DNA from: G965216255 sp965216255
GTDB lineage: Bacteria > Bacteroidota > Rhodothermia > Rhodothermales > Bin80
DNA length: 64,000 nucleotides
Direction: 5' to 3'
Assembly: GCA_965216255.1 (NCBI GenBank)
Contig: OZ244148.1
Location: forward strand, 2,542,001 to 2,606,000
Each line of letters opens with the position of its first letter. The stretch's first letter is position 1. Below the pieces are notes generated by a model, which was not told the DNA's origin, searched no databases, and saw only the letters and a program-made list of their open reading frames with translations. Shown here piece after piece: positions 36,872 through 46,281 of the stretch. The translations under genes and the position numbers were made by a program.

Positions 36872-37630
36872 TTGGAGATTCTCGGCATAGATATCGGGGG
36901 GAGCGGCATAAAGGGTGCCCTTGTCGACACCGGCACAGGTGCACTCATTGGTGAGCGGCGCCGGATTGCCACTCCTGCTTCCGCTTCACCTAAAATGGTT
37001 GCCGCTGTAGTGAAAGAGCTTGTCCGTCACTTCGATGGGACAGGTACGATTGGCATCACCCTGCCAGCCAGGGTGAAGAACGGGGTTGCACAAACGGCGG
37101 CAAACATTGATGATTCCTGGATCGGTACAAATGCGGCTCACCTCTTCAGGCGCACCACCGGATCCGAAGCCGTTGTGCTCAATGATGCGGACGCCGCGGG
37201 CCTTGCCGAGATGACCTTTGGTGCTGGCCGCGGTACACACGGCGTAGCTCTAGTGTTGACATTTGGAACGGGTATTGGATCCGCCCTGTTCGTTAACAGC
37301 CACTTGGTCCCCAATACCGAGCTCGGGCATCTGGAGATGCACGGCGACATTGCCGAAGCTTTCGCTGCCGAGAGTGTGCGCAATCGAGACGGGCTGGGCT
37401 GGATAGACTGGGCAGCCCGGGTTCAGGAATATCTTCAGTATGTGGAGTTCGTATTCGCACCCGACCTCATTGTACTCGGTGGCGGTATCAGCAGGCCCAA
37501 GCGGACAAAGAAGTACCTGCACCTCCTGGCCACGGAAGCCAGACTTGTTCCCGCCGAACTTCAGAACGAAGCCGGCATTATCGGCGCTGCCTGTGCGGCG
37601 CGGGAGGCCGCCATCGGCCGCCATAGCTAG
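36872..37630 (+). CDS. ppgK: Polyphosphate-dependent glucokinase (ROK family)
   Basis: Phosphorylates glucose using polyphosphate (often also ATP). Features are ILGIDIGGSGIKGALVDT (phosphate loop), LNDADAAGLAEMTFGAG, LTFGTGIGSALF, and ELGHLEMHGDIAEAFAAE then WAARVQEYLQYVEFVFAPDLIVLGGG, the pattern of PPGK rather than ordinary glucokinase. The frame is open from ATG 36728, but that leader (~48 aa) is unrelated to the family. The TTG at 36872 places the start right before the conserved ILGIDIGG, so I use it; no clear Shine-Dalgarno is visible. Length 252 aa. It fits functionally with ppk1 across dnaG. Confidence 0.88.
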   Translation: MEILGIDIGGSGIKGALVDTGTGALIGERRRIATPASASPKMVAAVVKELVRHFDGTGTIGITLPARVKNGVAQTAANIDDSWIGTNAAHLFRRTTGSEAVVLNDADAAGLAEMTFGAGRGTHGVALVLTFGTGIGSALFVNSHLVPNTELGHLEMHGDIAEAFAAESVRNRDGLGWIDWAARVQEYLQYVEFVFAPDLIVLGGGISRPKRTKKYLHLLATEARLVPAELQNEAGIIGAACAAREAAIGRHS

Positions 37631-37645
37631 TATCCTGGCCGTAGC

Positions 37646-38473
37646 GTGGACCTACAAAGACGCATTCTATGGCACGCGGAGCGCGCCAGCACCGAACTGG
37701 ACCACCAGGCAGCGGAAGGTGCCGTTAAAGACTTGCTTCAGGCCCTCAGCGCGGGAGACGTGCGAGCGGCGGAGCGCAGCGATGCCGGGCATTGGATGGC
37801 GAACGCCTGGGTCAAGCAGGGCCTGCTGCTCGGTTTCCGATTAGGGCGCCTTCGTACCGTTTCTGGTACCGCCTTCCCGTTTTTTGACAAGCATACCTAT
37901 CCGCTAAAGAAGCTCTCTATTGCGGACGCCGTCCGCGTGGTGCCGGGCGGGTCCTCCATCCGGGACGGCGCCTACGTGGCACCGGGTGTCGTGTGCATGC
38001 CCCCTATGTACGTCAACACCGGTGCCTATGTAGATCGCGGGACCCTGATTGACTCCCACGCCCTCGTGGGTAGCTGCGCACAGATCGGCAAGCGCGTGCA
38101 TCTTTCGGCGGCAGCCCAGATCGGCGGCGTTCTCGAGCCTGCGGGCGCACTGCCCGTTATAATTGAGGACGACGTGTTCGTGGGCGGTGGCTGCGGCATT
38201 TACGAGGGATGCATCCTGCGGCGCGGCGCAGTGCTCGCGCCTGGCGTGATACTGACAGGATCTTCGCGGCTGTTTGACCTGCCCCGAGAGCGGATAATTG
38301 AGGCGGCCCCCTCCCTCGAAGTGCCTGAAGGAGCCGTTGTCGTTCCTGGCTCCCGTCCTGCGGGAGGTGAATTTGCCCGCCAGCAGGGACTGGCGCTATA
38401 TGCGCCGGTCATTGTGAAGTACCGGAATGAAAAGACGGATGCCGCGACCGCGCTTGAATCGGCCCTGCGCTAG
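37646..38473 (+). CDS. dapD: Tetrahydrodipicolinate N-succinyltransferase
   Basis: Transfers succinyl from succinyl-CoA to tetrahydrodipicolinate in the succinylase branch of diaminopimelate/lysine synthesis. The 275 aa match E. coli DapD (274). Signatures are a helical N-terminus with WVKQGLLLGFR, a left-handed beta-helix with hexapeptide repeats (VRVVPGGSSIRDGAYVAPGV, VNTGAYVDRGTLIDSHALVG, RVHLSAAAQIGGVLEP, VIIEDDVFVGGGCGIYEG) and a short C-terminal strand. The start is GTG at 37646. Its stop overlaps by 4 bp the end of the convergent SPOR gene. Confidence 0.95.
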   Translation: MDLQRRILWHAERASTELDHQAAEGAVKDLLQALSAGDVRAAERSDAGHWMANAWVKQGLLLGFRLGRLRTVSGTAFPFFDKHTYPLKKLSIADAVRVVPGGSSIRDGAYVAPGVVCMPPMYVNTGAYVDRGTLIDSHALVGSCAQIGKRVHLSAAAQIGGVLEPAGALPVIIEDDVFVGGGCGIYEGCILRRGAVLAPGVILTGSSRLFDLPRERIIEAAPSLEVPEGAVVVPGSRPAGGEFARQQGLALYAPVIVKYRNEKTDAATALESALR

Positions 38474-39015
38474 GGGCGCCGCGTGTCCCACACGTCGGCT
38501 GGTGCGATAAAGGCGTCGGCAAACCGCCTCTCTACGACACCTAGCATAGATTCCGCATCGGCGCGAGCAAGAAAATCCCCGACGCGAACGCGATAATACG
38601 GCGACCGGAATTCCTGGTATATCGGCGGCGGCATCACCGCATGCCGATAGATCTCGTCCAACAGCCCACTGTCATACATGGTGCGCCACCACGCAGCGGC
38701 CTCCGCTGCAAGCCGGTCCGCTACTTCCTTCTCTTCCGTAGAGAGTATCTCTATCCGATAGCCTGAGCGCATCCGGGGGACCGCCATCCCCTGAACGCGG
38801 CCACTAAGCAGCACTGCCGGAACATCATGCTCCGACTTGGGAAGGGGGGCCGGTGGCTCTTCCGGATACCTTTCGATGTCTATGCCCTCATAGTCCTCGA
38901 CTACGGCAGGCGGCCGTTGCTCCACTTCGCGCACCAGGGTTTCCACACCGGTGCCCGGCCCGGAGCAAGCCGCCGCAAGGAAAAGCACCACCGCACATCC
39001 TGTAGTGCGCATCAT
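38470..39015 (-). CDS. SPOR-domain lipoprotein
   Basis: 181 aa with lipoprotein signal MMRTTGCAVVLFLAAACSG (an alternative start at the second Met, 39012). A Pro/Glu-rich linker follows. The C-terminal ~85 residues (GYRIEILSTEEKEVADRLAAEA...YYRVRVGDFLARADAE) look like a SPOR domain, which binds denuded glycan strands of peptidoglycan at the septum. Its role is probably envelope or cell-division related. It follows deoC by 4 bp on the same strand, so the pair is co-transcribed. Confidence 0.82.
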   Translation of the reverse strand: MMRTTGCAVVLFLAAACSGPGTGVETLVREVEQRPPAVVEDYEGIDIERYPEEPPAPLPKSEHDVPAVLLSGRVQGMAVPRMRSGYRIEILSTEEKEVADRLAAEAAAWWRTMYDSGLLDEIYRHAVMPPPIYQEFRSPYYRVRVGDFLARADAESMLGVVERRFADAFIAPADVWDTRRP

Positions 39016-39019
39016 GTCT

Positions 39020-39853
39020 TCAGCCGTCTACTATGGCTACGGATGCACTGGCGCCGATACGGGTGGCGCCGTGCGAGATCATGGCCATCGCTTCGCCGCG
39101 CGAGCGAACCCCTCCGGAAGCCTTGACACCGAGTGCGTCCCCAACCACACGCCGCATGAGTGCAACATCGTAGGTTGTTGCTCCGCCGCTTGAGAATCCC
39201 GTAGATGTCTTCACAAAGTCGGCGCCGGCGCTTTTGGCGAGCATACAGGCGACCACCTTCTCTTCATCCGAAAGCAGGGCACATTCGAGGATCACCTTTA
39301 CGGTAATACCCTCCCCAACTGCCTGCACTACCTGTCTAATTTCTAGCTCCACCTCATCGAATTTTCCGCTCCTTAGCCAACCTACGTTGAGTACCATGTC
39401 CACTTCCGTTGCACCATCCTGTGCGGCCAGAACAGCCTCGGAAATCTTGATCTTAGTCCTGTTGGCTCCCAGCGGGAATCCCGCTACCGAACATACGGCC
39501 ACATCAACCGTTGTGAGGGCCGAAGCTGCCAAGGCTACGTTACAGGGGTTTACGCAAACCGAAGCAAAGCCGTATCTGTCCGCATCTATACACAGCTTGC
39601 GGACATCCTCTTGCGTCACTTCCGGCTTCAGCGCCGTATGGTCGATGAGACGGGCCAGAGGCCGTGCAAGATCACTGCAGGAAAGGCCTTGAAAAAAAGC
39701 CCGATCGCTGCGCATCCCGATGCGGCACGCCCCTGCATCCACCATGCTGTCCAACGCTTCGTGCATAGGCGGATCCGAAGACGACATGCCGCCCAGGGCC
39801 GGCGTACGCCCTCGGAGGCGCGCTAAAATCTCTGCCTGTTGGTGCTCGTCCAT
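39020..39853 (-). CDS. deoC: Deoxyribose-phosphate aldolase
   Basis: Cleaves 2-deoxyribose-5-phosphate to glyceraldehyde-3-phosphate and acetaldehyde in nucleoside breakdown. 277 aa, somewhat longer than E. coli DeoC (259) because of a ~65-residue N-terminal extension. Core motifs: LIDHTALKPEVTQEDV, EVDMVLNVGWLRSG, DFVKTSTGFSSGGAT (Schiff-base Lys) and GVKASGGVRSRGEAMAMI (second Lys). All catalytic positions look intact. Confidence 0.94.
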   Translation of the reverse strand: MDEHQQAEILARLRGRTPALGGMSSSDPPMHEALDSMVDAGACRIGMRSDRAFFQGLSCSDLARPLARLIDHTALKPEVTQEDVRKLCIDADRYGFASVCVNPCNVALAASALTTVDVAVCSVAGFPLGANRTKIKISEAVLAAQDGATEVDMVLNVGWLRSGKFDEVELEIRQVVQAVGEGITVKVILECALLSDEEKVVACMLAKSAGADFVKTSTGFSSGGATTYDVALMRRVVGDALGVKASGGVRSRGEAMAMISHGATRIGASASVAIVDG

Positions 39854-39888
39854 ACCTTCAAAGATACCATCCCTCTGGCATTACTGAC

Positions 39889-40773
39889 ATGCCCAATCGC
39901 CTGCTGATAGCCTTTCTGCTGCCTGGCTTCCTAGCGTGCAGCCGCCCGCCTGACACATCACAGCACGTTCAGAGAACGGACGACCTCGGCCGGGAAGTAT
40001 ACGTCCCCAAAAATATCATCCGCGTAGTGACACTTGCCCCCAGTATCACGGAACTGGTCTTCGCAGCAGGAGCGGGTCACAAGCTCGTGGGCGTTACCGA
40101 TGCAGACGATTATCCAGCAGCCGTTGGGGCATTGCCGCGCTTCAGTGCGCTGCCCATTGATTTTGAAACCGTGCTGGCTCTCAAACCCGATTTGGTGCTA
40201 GCCACGGACCAAGTCAATAGTACCCGGGATGCAGCTACCTTCATCGCCACCGGTGTGCCTACCTTTTTCTTTTCTGTTGACGGCCTGGAGGGCATGCTGC
40301 AAGCTATCGGGCGCATGGCCGATCTCCTGGGCACGCACAGCAACGCTGCCGATTCACTGCGCGCTTCGTTGCATCGGCTGCGACGGCGCCTAGACACCGT
40401 GGCCACACGTCCTTCAACGCTCTTTCTGATCAGCGACGAGACGCTCTATGGCTTCGGCAAAGGAAGCCACATTCACGAGGTCATCGGCATTGCGGGCGGC
40501 GAGAGCGTCACGGCGCATTTTGAAACCAGAGCCCCCACTCTAAGCGACGAATTCGTTCTCATGGAAAAGCCTGACGTCATCGTAGGCTCCTTTGGTCAGG
40601 GATACGATCCGGATAGGCTGCTCTTGCAGCATCCAACATGGGACATCGTGCCCGCACTCGTGGACAAGAGAGTTTACAGCGTTGAACGCGACTTCTTTCT
40701 TAGGCCAGGCCCGCGCCTCGTCGAAGGTGCATGGCAACTTGCACGGCTGCTGCACCCGGATCTGACCCCATGA
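39889..40773 (+). CDS. btuF: BtuF-like ABC transporter substrate-binding lipoprotein
   Basis: 294 aa with lipoprotein signal LLIAFLLPGFLACS. The helical-backbone binding-protein fold (PF01497) shows RVVTLAPSITELVFAAGAGHKLVGVTDADDYP, FETVLALKPDLVLATD and HPTWDIVPALVDKRVYSVERD. This class carries cobalamin or iron-siderophore complexes. The pattern and the B12-linked epimerase in the window favour cobalamin, but specificity is not proven. The permease start overlaps the stop (ATGA at 40770-40773). Confidence 0.83.
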   Translation: MPNRLLIAFLLPGFLACSRPPDTSQHVQRTDDLGREVYVPKNIIRVVTLAPSITELVFAAGAGHKLVGVTDADDYPAAVGALPRFSALPIDFETVLALKPDLVLATDQVNSTRDAATFIATGVPTFFFSVDGLEGMLQAIGRMADLLGTHSNAADSLRASLHRLRRRLDTVATRPSTLFLISDETLYGFGKGSHIHEVIGIAGGESVTAHFETRAPTLSDEFVLMEKPDVIVGSFGQGYDPDRLLLQHPTWDIVPALVDKRVYSVERDFFLRPGPRLVEGAWQLARLLHPDLTP

Positions 40774-41795
40774 AGCGCACTCTCACGACAACCACGTTGT
40801 TGCTGATCCTTGTTGTAATCAGCGTGGCCGTGGCGGCTTCGGTGGGAGTGGACCTCGGACGTGGCGAGGTTATTCGCGTGCTCCGGTACCATCTTCTCTT
40901 CGGTCATGGACCAAAGCCCGATGCCACGGCTGACAGCATTGTCTGGGTGCTTCGCATGCCACGCGCTGTGTTGGCCCTCCTGGTGGGGGGAGGACTGGCT
41001 ATTGTGGGGACGGCCATGCAGACACTTGTTCGAAACCCCCTCGCCGAGCCCTACATCCTAGGAATTTCTAGCGGCGCCTCGGCGGGAGCTTCGCTGTTCT
41101 ACCTGGGCTTCCTCCCACCTGTGATCTCCAAGGCTCTGTCGATGCCACTGGCCGCGTTCCTGGGCGGCCTTGCATCCATTACTGTGGTATATCTCGTCGC
41201 TCAAAACGGCCGGCGTCTCTCCGTGGCACGCCTCCTCCTGGCGGGCGTGGCCATGGCCGCCCTTATGGCGTCCGTCACGGGTTTTATAACCTTTTCCTCC
41301 CCCGAACCGGACAAGCTTCGGGCCGTATTGTTCTGGCTGCTGGGCTCCCTGCACCACGCAACGTGGCACCTCATACCGCTGCCTGCGGTGGTCTGCACTG
41401 GGGGCCTGCTGCTGTTACTTGCCCTGACGCGTCCACTTGACGCCATGCTTATGGGCGATGAAGCCGCCCAGACACTGGGCGTCTCCGTGGAGAGTACAAA
41501 ACGGCTACTCATCGTGCTGGCAGCCATTGTCACTGGCACACTTGTAGCAGTTAGCGGGGCCATCGGCTTTGTAGGCCTTATCATACCCCACGCGGTACGG
41601 TCCATTGTCGGGGTTGGACACCGCACGTTGCTACCGGTCTCATTCGTTGCCGGCGCACTATTCCTGCTGTGGGCTGATCTCGCCGCCCGAACGCTGATCC
41701 CTTCGCAACAGCTTCCGGTCGGAATTATTACCGCTCTCTGCGGCGTACCGTTCTTTCTGGTACTTCTGCGCCGTTCGGAGTACGGATTCAGCTGA
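40770..41795 (+). CDS. btuC: FecCD/BtuC-type ABC transporter permease
   Basis: 341 aa with ~10 hydrophobic helices and family motifs RMPRAVLALLVGGGLAIVGTAMQ, RNPLAEPYILGISSGASAGA and GAIGFVGLIIPHAVRSIVG. The start is ATG 40770, overlapping the binding-protein stop; a longer in-frame start at 40731 lies inside that gene. It should partner BtuF and an ATPase. No BtuD-type ATPase follows (the next gene is a prenyl synthase), so the ATPase is elsewhere or shared. Confidence 0.88.
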   Translation: MKRTLTTTTLLLILVVISVAVAASVGVDLGRGEVIRVLRYHLLFGHGPKPDATADSIVWVLRMPRAVLALLVGGGLAIVGTAMQTLVRNPLAEPYILGISSGASAGASLFYLGFLPPVISKALSMPLAAFLGGLASITVVYLVAQNGRRLSVARLLLAGVAMAALMASVTGFITFSSPEPDKLRAVLFWLLGSLHHATWHLIPLPAVVCTGGLLLLLALTRPLDAMLMGDEAAQTLGVSVESTKRLLIVLAAIVTGTLVAVSGAIGFVGLIIPHAVRSIVGVGHRTLLPVSFVAGALFLLWADLAARTLIPSQQLPVGIITALCGVPFFLVLLRRSEYGFS

Positions 41796-41871
41796 CACAG
41801 ACCCGATGTGGTCGAACTCTTGGGCAGGGGCTTCGTAATAGGGGCCCGCTTGGATATTCTGCCAGGACCGG

Positions 41872-42897
41872 ATGGGTGACCCAGCACTGAGAGATGCCTC
41901 TTCGCAACCCGAACGCCATCAAGGTGCCCCCACGCTGCAGGCCGTCCAAGTCGTTATCAAGGACGAACTGCAGGAATTCCGGCGCTACTTCCGGGAAGAA
42001 GTGCGCACGCGCCAGGGCCTGCTGGACAAGGTATTGCAGTACGTCCTCAAGCAGAAAGGCAAGCGGATACGGCCTGCCCTGGTGCTCCTCTGCGCAAAGG
42101 TTTGTGGCGGCGTAAACGAAGTAAGCTACCGGGCCGCCGCCTTGGTAGAACTCCTGCACACGGCAACCCTCGTCCACGATGACGTAGTTGACGAGGCAGA
42201 GACCCGGCGAGGCGTGTTTTCTGTCAACGCCATCTGGGGTAACAAGGTAGCAGTTCTCCTGGGCGATTATCTCCTTAGCCGGGGCCTGCTGCTTTCTCTG
42301 CGCTACAAGGATTATGAGATCCTGCATATTTTGTCGGAAGCTGTGCGCCGAATGAGCGAAGGAGAACTTCTCCAGGTGGCCAAGACACGCCGCCTCGACA
42401 TGGATGAGTCGACCTACTTGAAAATAATCTCGAACAAAACGGCATCTCTCCTGGCCGCCTGCACCTCCTGCGGAGCCCGCAGTGCACAGGCAGACGCGGA
42501 TTCCATACGACGCATGCAGGAAATGGGCGAATGCCTTGGCCTCGCATTTCAAATCCGCGATGACCTGCTGGACTACACCGCCGGCGGTATTGGAAAGCCT
42601 GTTGGCCGGGATTTGCAAAAGAAACAACTCACCTTGCCTCTGATTTATGCGCTCCGCACCGCAGACGCCGCAAGGCGGCGGCAGATCATGCGCATTGTCC
42701 GGAAAGGCAGAAAGAACCGCGAGGATAGACGCCGCGTACTGGCTTTCGTCGAGGAAGGCGGCGGCATTGCATATGCAACGCAGCAAATGACCATGTACGC
42801 ACAAGATGCCAGGGCCCTGCTTTCTTCCTTTGAACCTTCGCCAGCACGGGATGCACTCGACCTTCTCGCTGATTATATTGTGGCGCGCAACAAGTAG
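41872..42897 (+). CDS. Long-chain polyprenyl diphosphate synthase
   Basis: Builds the C35-C50 prenyl chain used for respiratory quinone. 341 aa. Motifs: QKGKRIRPALVLLCAK, first Asp-rich motif LVHDDVVDEAETRRG, SNKTASLLAACTSCGA, second Asp-rich motif FQIRDDLLDYTAGG and the QKKQLTLPLIYAL segment. The start at 41872 is the first ATG of the frame. It lies 8 bp before the MBL gene and may be co-transcribed with it. Confidence 0.92.
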   Translation: MGDPALRDASSQPERHQGAPTLQAVQVVIKDELQEFRRYFREEVRTRQGLLDKVLQYVLKQKGKRIRPALVLLCAKVCGGVNEVSYRAAALVELLHTATLVHDDVVDEAETRRGVFSVNAIWGNKVAVLLGDYLLSRGLLLSLRYKDYEILHILSEAVRRMSEGELLQVAKTRRLDMDESTYLKIISNKTASLLAACTSCGARSAQADADSIRRMQEMGECLGLAFQIRDDLLDYTAGGIGKPVGRDLQKKQLTLPLIYALRTADAARRRQIMRIVRKGRKNREDRRRVLAFVEEGGGIAYATQQMTMYAQDARALLSSFEPSPARDALDLLADYIVARNK

Positions 42898-42905
42898 CTG
42901 TACCG

Positions 42906-43652
42906 ATGGCCACACTCCATCTATTGGGTACAGGGGCCGCCATGCCCCATGCGCCGCGTACCACGACCATGCTTGCGTTGACGGACGGCGCCTCAACGCT
43001 GGTAGTCGACTGCGGCGGTGATGTTGCACAGCGTCTGCTGGCCGCCGACATTGCCGTCAGTACCCTTCAGGCCCTGCTGCTGACACACGATCACCTGGAT
43101 CATGTCGGAGGCTTCCCTCTCTTGATGCGCAAGCTTTCACTCGACGGGCGTCAGAGCATACTGCCGGTTTGCGGGCCGGCTCCCACCCTGGATCAGGTTC
43201 GCCGCACGTTTGCCACTATTGACACCAGCCGGTGGAAAAATTGCTTCCCGATTTCCTGGCGGCCGATTGCCCTGGCGAAAGACCAGCTTGCGTACTCAGA
43301 CGAAACCTGGGCTGTCCGCACTAGCCCTACGCGGCATTCAGCACCGGGCATTGGGCTACAAATTACGCACCGGCATTCGGGCAGCGTAGTGGCCTACTCG
43401 TCCGACACCAGCCCATCCCCCCTCATTACAGAATTGGCTGCGAGCGCCGACATCCTGATCCACGAGGCAACGGGACCTTACTCTGGACACTCCACAGCCG
43501 CTCAAGCTGCCGCCGTTGCGCGGGAAGCCGGGGTCAAGCGACTACTACTGGTACACGTAGTGGAAGAGCCATCCATCGCAGACCTAAAGGAGGTTCGGAA
43601 GATCTTCGCGAATGCCGAAACGGGGCAAGAGCTGGAGACTTACGAATTCTAG
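42906..43652 (+). CDS. RNase Z-like MBL-fold metallo-hydrolase
   Basis: 248 aa. It begins LHLLGTGAAMPHAPRTTTMLAL like RNase Z relatives. The zinc site is LLLTHDHLDHVGGFPLL (HxHxDH), with SSDTSPS, HEATG and HSTAAQAAAVAREAGVKRLLLVHV as further ligand regions. It is shorter than RNase Z and lacks an obvious exosite arm, so substrate identity (tRNA 3' end or small ester) is open. Confidence 0.82.
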   Translation: MATLHLLGTGAAMPHAPRTTTMLALTDGASTLVVDCGGDVAQRLLAADIAVSTLQALLLTHDHLDHVGGFPLLMRKLSLDGRQSILPVCGPAPTLDQVRRTFATIDTSRWKNCFPISWRPIALAKDQLAYSDETWAVRTSPTRHSAPGIGLQITHRHSGSVVAYSSDTSPSPLITELAASADILIHEATGPYSGHSTAAQAAAVAREAGVKRLLLVHVVEEPSIADLKEVRKIFANAETGQELETYEF

Positions 43653-43863
43653 GTGCCTTGCAATATACCTCGCGGCCTCGTGAACCAATACCGACCAACC
43701 AGGCGGCAGATGGCCGCGCACGCCAATAGAACAACGCTACGCCTTAATTCATTCGGCGTGGCAAGCGTTACGCATCGGAAATACCTACGCATCCACCTCG
43801 AATCGACGCAGCGCTCCGGGCGGAGCATCGCGCCACCACTGCCGCATTCCATTGCGACCGGCC

Positions 43864-45891
43864 TTACCGGCTACGCCGCAAGTCCAGACGTCGCGATCGC
43901 CGCACAACGATACCGCCCACCACATCACGCACGGCAACCATCAGCTCGTAGGAGCCTGGAGACACATCCGAAACATCAATGCTCACGTACTCGATCAGGG
44001 ACGTCTCGCTGATCTGCTGCTCTTCTGCGGTGAGCGTTACGGCAGCCTCCTCGCCGTCTTCGGGGCGTATAGAATAAGAAAGGCTGTACGTGCTGCCTGT
44101 GGTAGGCGTTCGCTCCAGGTCGTAGATCTCGAAATACACATACACGGGCGCCTCGATATTGAATATGCCGGCAGGATTAACGCGCAACAAGACATCGTCT
44201 CGTGTGGCATGCTCTCGGTCGCGTAGGTCAAGCACGCTGTCAGCCAAGAGGATATCACTAAGCTTCAGGCCCGGGGCGTCGAAGAGCAGCGGCTGGTAGT
44301 CAAACTTGTGGGCGCCAACATGCTGCGTCTGCAGTGACCGGGCGTGCAGTGCCACGTGGTACATCTCCTGAGGCAATTCCACCTGAAACCGCCCCACGTA
44401 CGGGCCCGTCAGGTGCTTCGTCTGGCGAAAGAGACCCATGCGCTGCCACGCCAGGTCGTGCACCGTCATTCCGGTCTCTAGACGGAGGGAATCGCCCAGT
44501 TCACCAAAGACCAGGCGTAGTGCATCGACAGGAATGCTGTAGTGGACTTCTACCAGCGTACGTCCCTCCCGGCCCCGGAATGACGCTGCCACATACGGTA
44601 TTTCAATTAGCGATGTGCCCTGCTGCCACCGATGCCGGTCCGTGGTAAGTCCTGCTGCCAGATAGGCCCCGCTTTTGCTTTCTGCGTCAAGATCGTCGAG
44701 ACCGACGAGCTTCGCACTCCACGTCGCACCCCTTGGTATAGGCGTAAAATGGCGTGTTACACTGCAGATGTTCCCAACACAGGTCGGTGCAAAATGGAAG
44801 ATCATCAGAGAATCCTGATAGAGCCAGGAATGGGCGTCGCCCGTAGTATAGTCATCCGGTTCACCGTGCCTCAGAAAAATGATTCCGCGGTCGTCAAAAT
44901 CACTTCCGAGCGAATACGTCGACGGAAATCGGTCGGCCTCGGCCGTAAACCCGCTGCGATACCACGTGCGAAACCCCTGAAACAGGTAGTGCCTTTCTGC
45001 TATGCGCAGCCGCCGGTAATGCTCGGCCGCGCGAGCATTGTAGGGCGCAGCGGGCATGGGATTGCGCTTGGTCCAGAAGACGCTGAAGAATTGCCGGTAG
45101 CTTGCAACGTCGGTGGTTTGATCGAATTCAGCTTTCTCTGACGGAGTTACTATGTTCTTGATATTGTCAAAAAGCAGGAGGGCATCAGTGCGCGAGGTTA
45201 GCGCAGCGATGGCCTCGTCCATGAATAAAGTGCCCTGTTCCGGCTCCTGGCGCGCAAAATGGAGCCGAGCGAGTGCCAGAAGTGCGGGCATTCGTATGCG
45301 GGAATCCTCTCGAGCACGAGCAAAGATCTCTTCCGCCGTCTGGAAGAGGGACTGCCGAGCGTACGTTTCGCCCACGAAAAGCTGCGCCAGTGGCCATGGA
45401 TGATTCCTCAGCCATACCCGCGCCCGTGCCGGCTCCGTCTGCAGAATATACCGCCAGTAGAATTGATACAGCCCAACCCAGGCGTGGGCTAGCTCTGGCT
45501 TCAGGCTAACCTGGGTCTCTGCCAGGGCAATGGCTGCCGTCAAGTCACCTGCGTATCTGCGCAGCTGTCCGTACTGAAATAGTACGTCACGATACAACGA
45601 ATCGTGCGCCAGCACAAATTCGAAATCCTGCGCTGCAGCGCCAAATGTATCCTCGAGCCGATTCTGCAGCGTACGGAACTTGCCCTTTTGCGCGTAGCTG
45701 ATGCCGCGAAGATACCGGGCCTCAAGGGCTTGGCCACCCGCGTTGATACGGCTGGTCAGGTGCCGCGCCGCATCCGCCCAGTGCTGGTCCTGCATGGCCA
45801 AGCGGGCCACGTCCAGATCATTTACCTGAAACGCCTTACTGCCTGCGGGCCATATGAGCCAGACAAGAATGAGCAGTGCCGGTCGGGCCAT
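43864..45891 (-). CDS. Secreted GWxTD-domain protein with N-terminal TPR-like repeats
   Basis: 675 aa with a signal peptide (MARPALLILVWLIWPAGSKA). Residues ~25-240 are helical repeat units resembling TPR (AMQDQHWADAARHLTSRI, EARYLRGISYAQKG). Residues ~260-400 form the GWxTD domain (FFSVFWTKRNPMPAAPYNARAAEHYRRLRIAER, YSLGSDFDDRGIIFLRHGEPDDY). The C-terminal half is beta-rich. GWxTD proteins are found in Bacteroidota and relatives; their function is unknown. The neighbours give no clear clue. Confidence 0.82.
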   Translation of the reverse strand: MARPALLILVWLIWPAGSKAFQVNDLDVARLAMQDQHWADAARHLTSRINAGGQALEARYLRGISYAQKGKFRTLQNRLEDTFGAAAQDFEFVLAHDSLYRDVLFQYGQLRRYAGDLTAAIALAETQVSLKPELAHAWVGLYQFYWRYILQTEPARARVWLRNHPWPLAQLFVGETYARQSLFQTAEEIFARAREDSRIRMPALLALARLHFARQEPEQGTLFMDEAIAALTSRTDALLLFDNIKNIVTPSEKAEFDQTTDVASYRQFFSVFWTKRNPMPAAPYNARAAEHYRRLRIAERHYLFQGFRTWYRSGFTAEADRFPSTYSLGSDFDDRGIIFLRHGEPDDYTTGDAHSWLYQDSLMIFHFAPTCVGNICSVTRHFTPIPRGATWSAKLVGLDDLDAESKSGAYLAAGLTTDRHRWQQGTSLIEIPYVAASFRGREGRTLVEVHYSIPVDALRLVFGELGDSLRLETGMTVHDLAWQRMGLFRQTKHLTGPYVGRFQVELPQEMYHVALHARSLQTQHVGAHKFDYQPLLFDAPGLKLSDILLADSVLDLRDREHATRDDVLLRVNPAGIFNIEAPVYVYFEIYDLERTPTTGSTYSLSYSIRPEDGEEAAVTLTAEEQQISETSLIEYVSIDVSDVSPGSYELMVAVRDVVGGIVVRRSRRLDLRRSR

Positions 45892-46050
45892 GACTATTTC
45901 GGAGGCTCAGCGGCAACCTCCTGCGGCCGGAAATAGCCATAATTTCCACGGCTGCCTAGCCCTGCACGCCTCACGCAAACGGAGCGTTACGCGCTGAAGG
46001 GGCCACCACTGCCGCGCGCCGCCAGTCAAACGGCACCCAGCCACAAGGGA

Positions 46051-46245
46051 CTAGATAATGGCACTGATTTTCTGGAAGATTTCCTTCTGCGGCTCTCCGG
46101 TCTTCTCATGGATCAGCTTGACCATCTTCCGCATGTTGCCACGCGCCTTCTTTAATTCTTTGTCGGGAAACTCCGCATCACTCCAGATGGACTCGATTTG
46201 GCTCCTCACATGAATCCAGCTTTCATTCATCCGCTCAGTGGCCAT
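46051..46245 (-). CDS. CsbD-like small stress-response protein
   Basis: 64 aa from ATG 46245, chosen because GGAGG lies 6 bases upstream; an in-frame ATG at 46275 lacks it. The sequence WIHVRSQIESIWSDAEFPDKELKKARGNMRKMVKLIHEKTG resembles the CsbD family (small, charged, helical, induced by stress in other bacteria). The similarity is modest, and a generic helical protein is the alternative. Confidence 0.6.
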   Translation of the reverse strand: MATERMNESWIHVRSQIESIWSDAEFPDKELKKARGNMRKMVKLIHEKTGEPQKEIFQKISAII

Positions 46246-46281
46246 AATTGCCTCCGCGTTATTAAACAGCAACACATATTC

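Noticed and set aside
41788..43029. 413-aa minus-strand frame opposite the polyprenyl synthase
   Set aside because: The plus strand has a complete prenyl synthase and MBL hydrolase with all motifs; the antisense frame has none.
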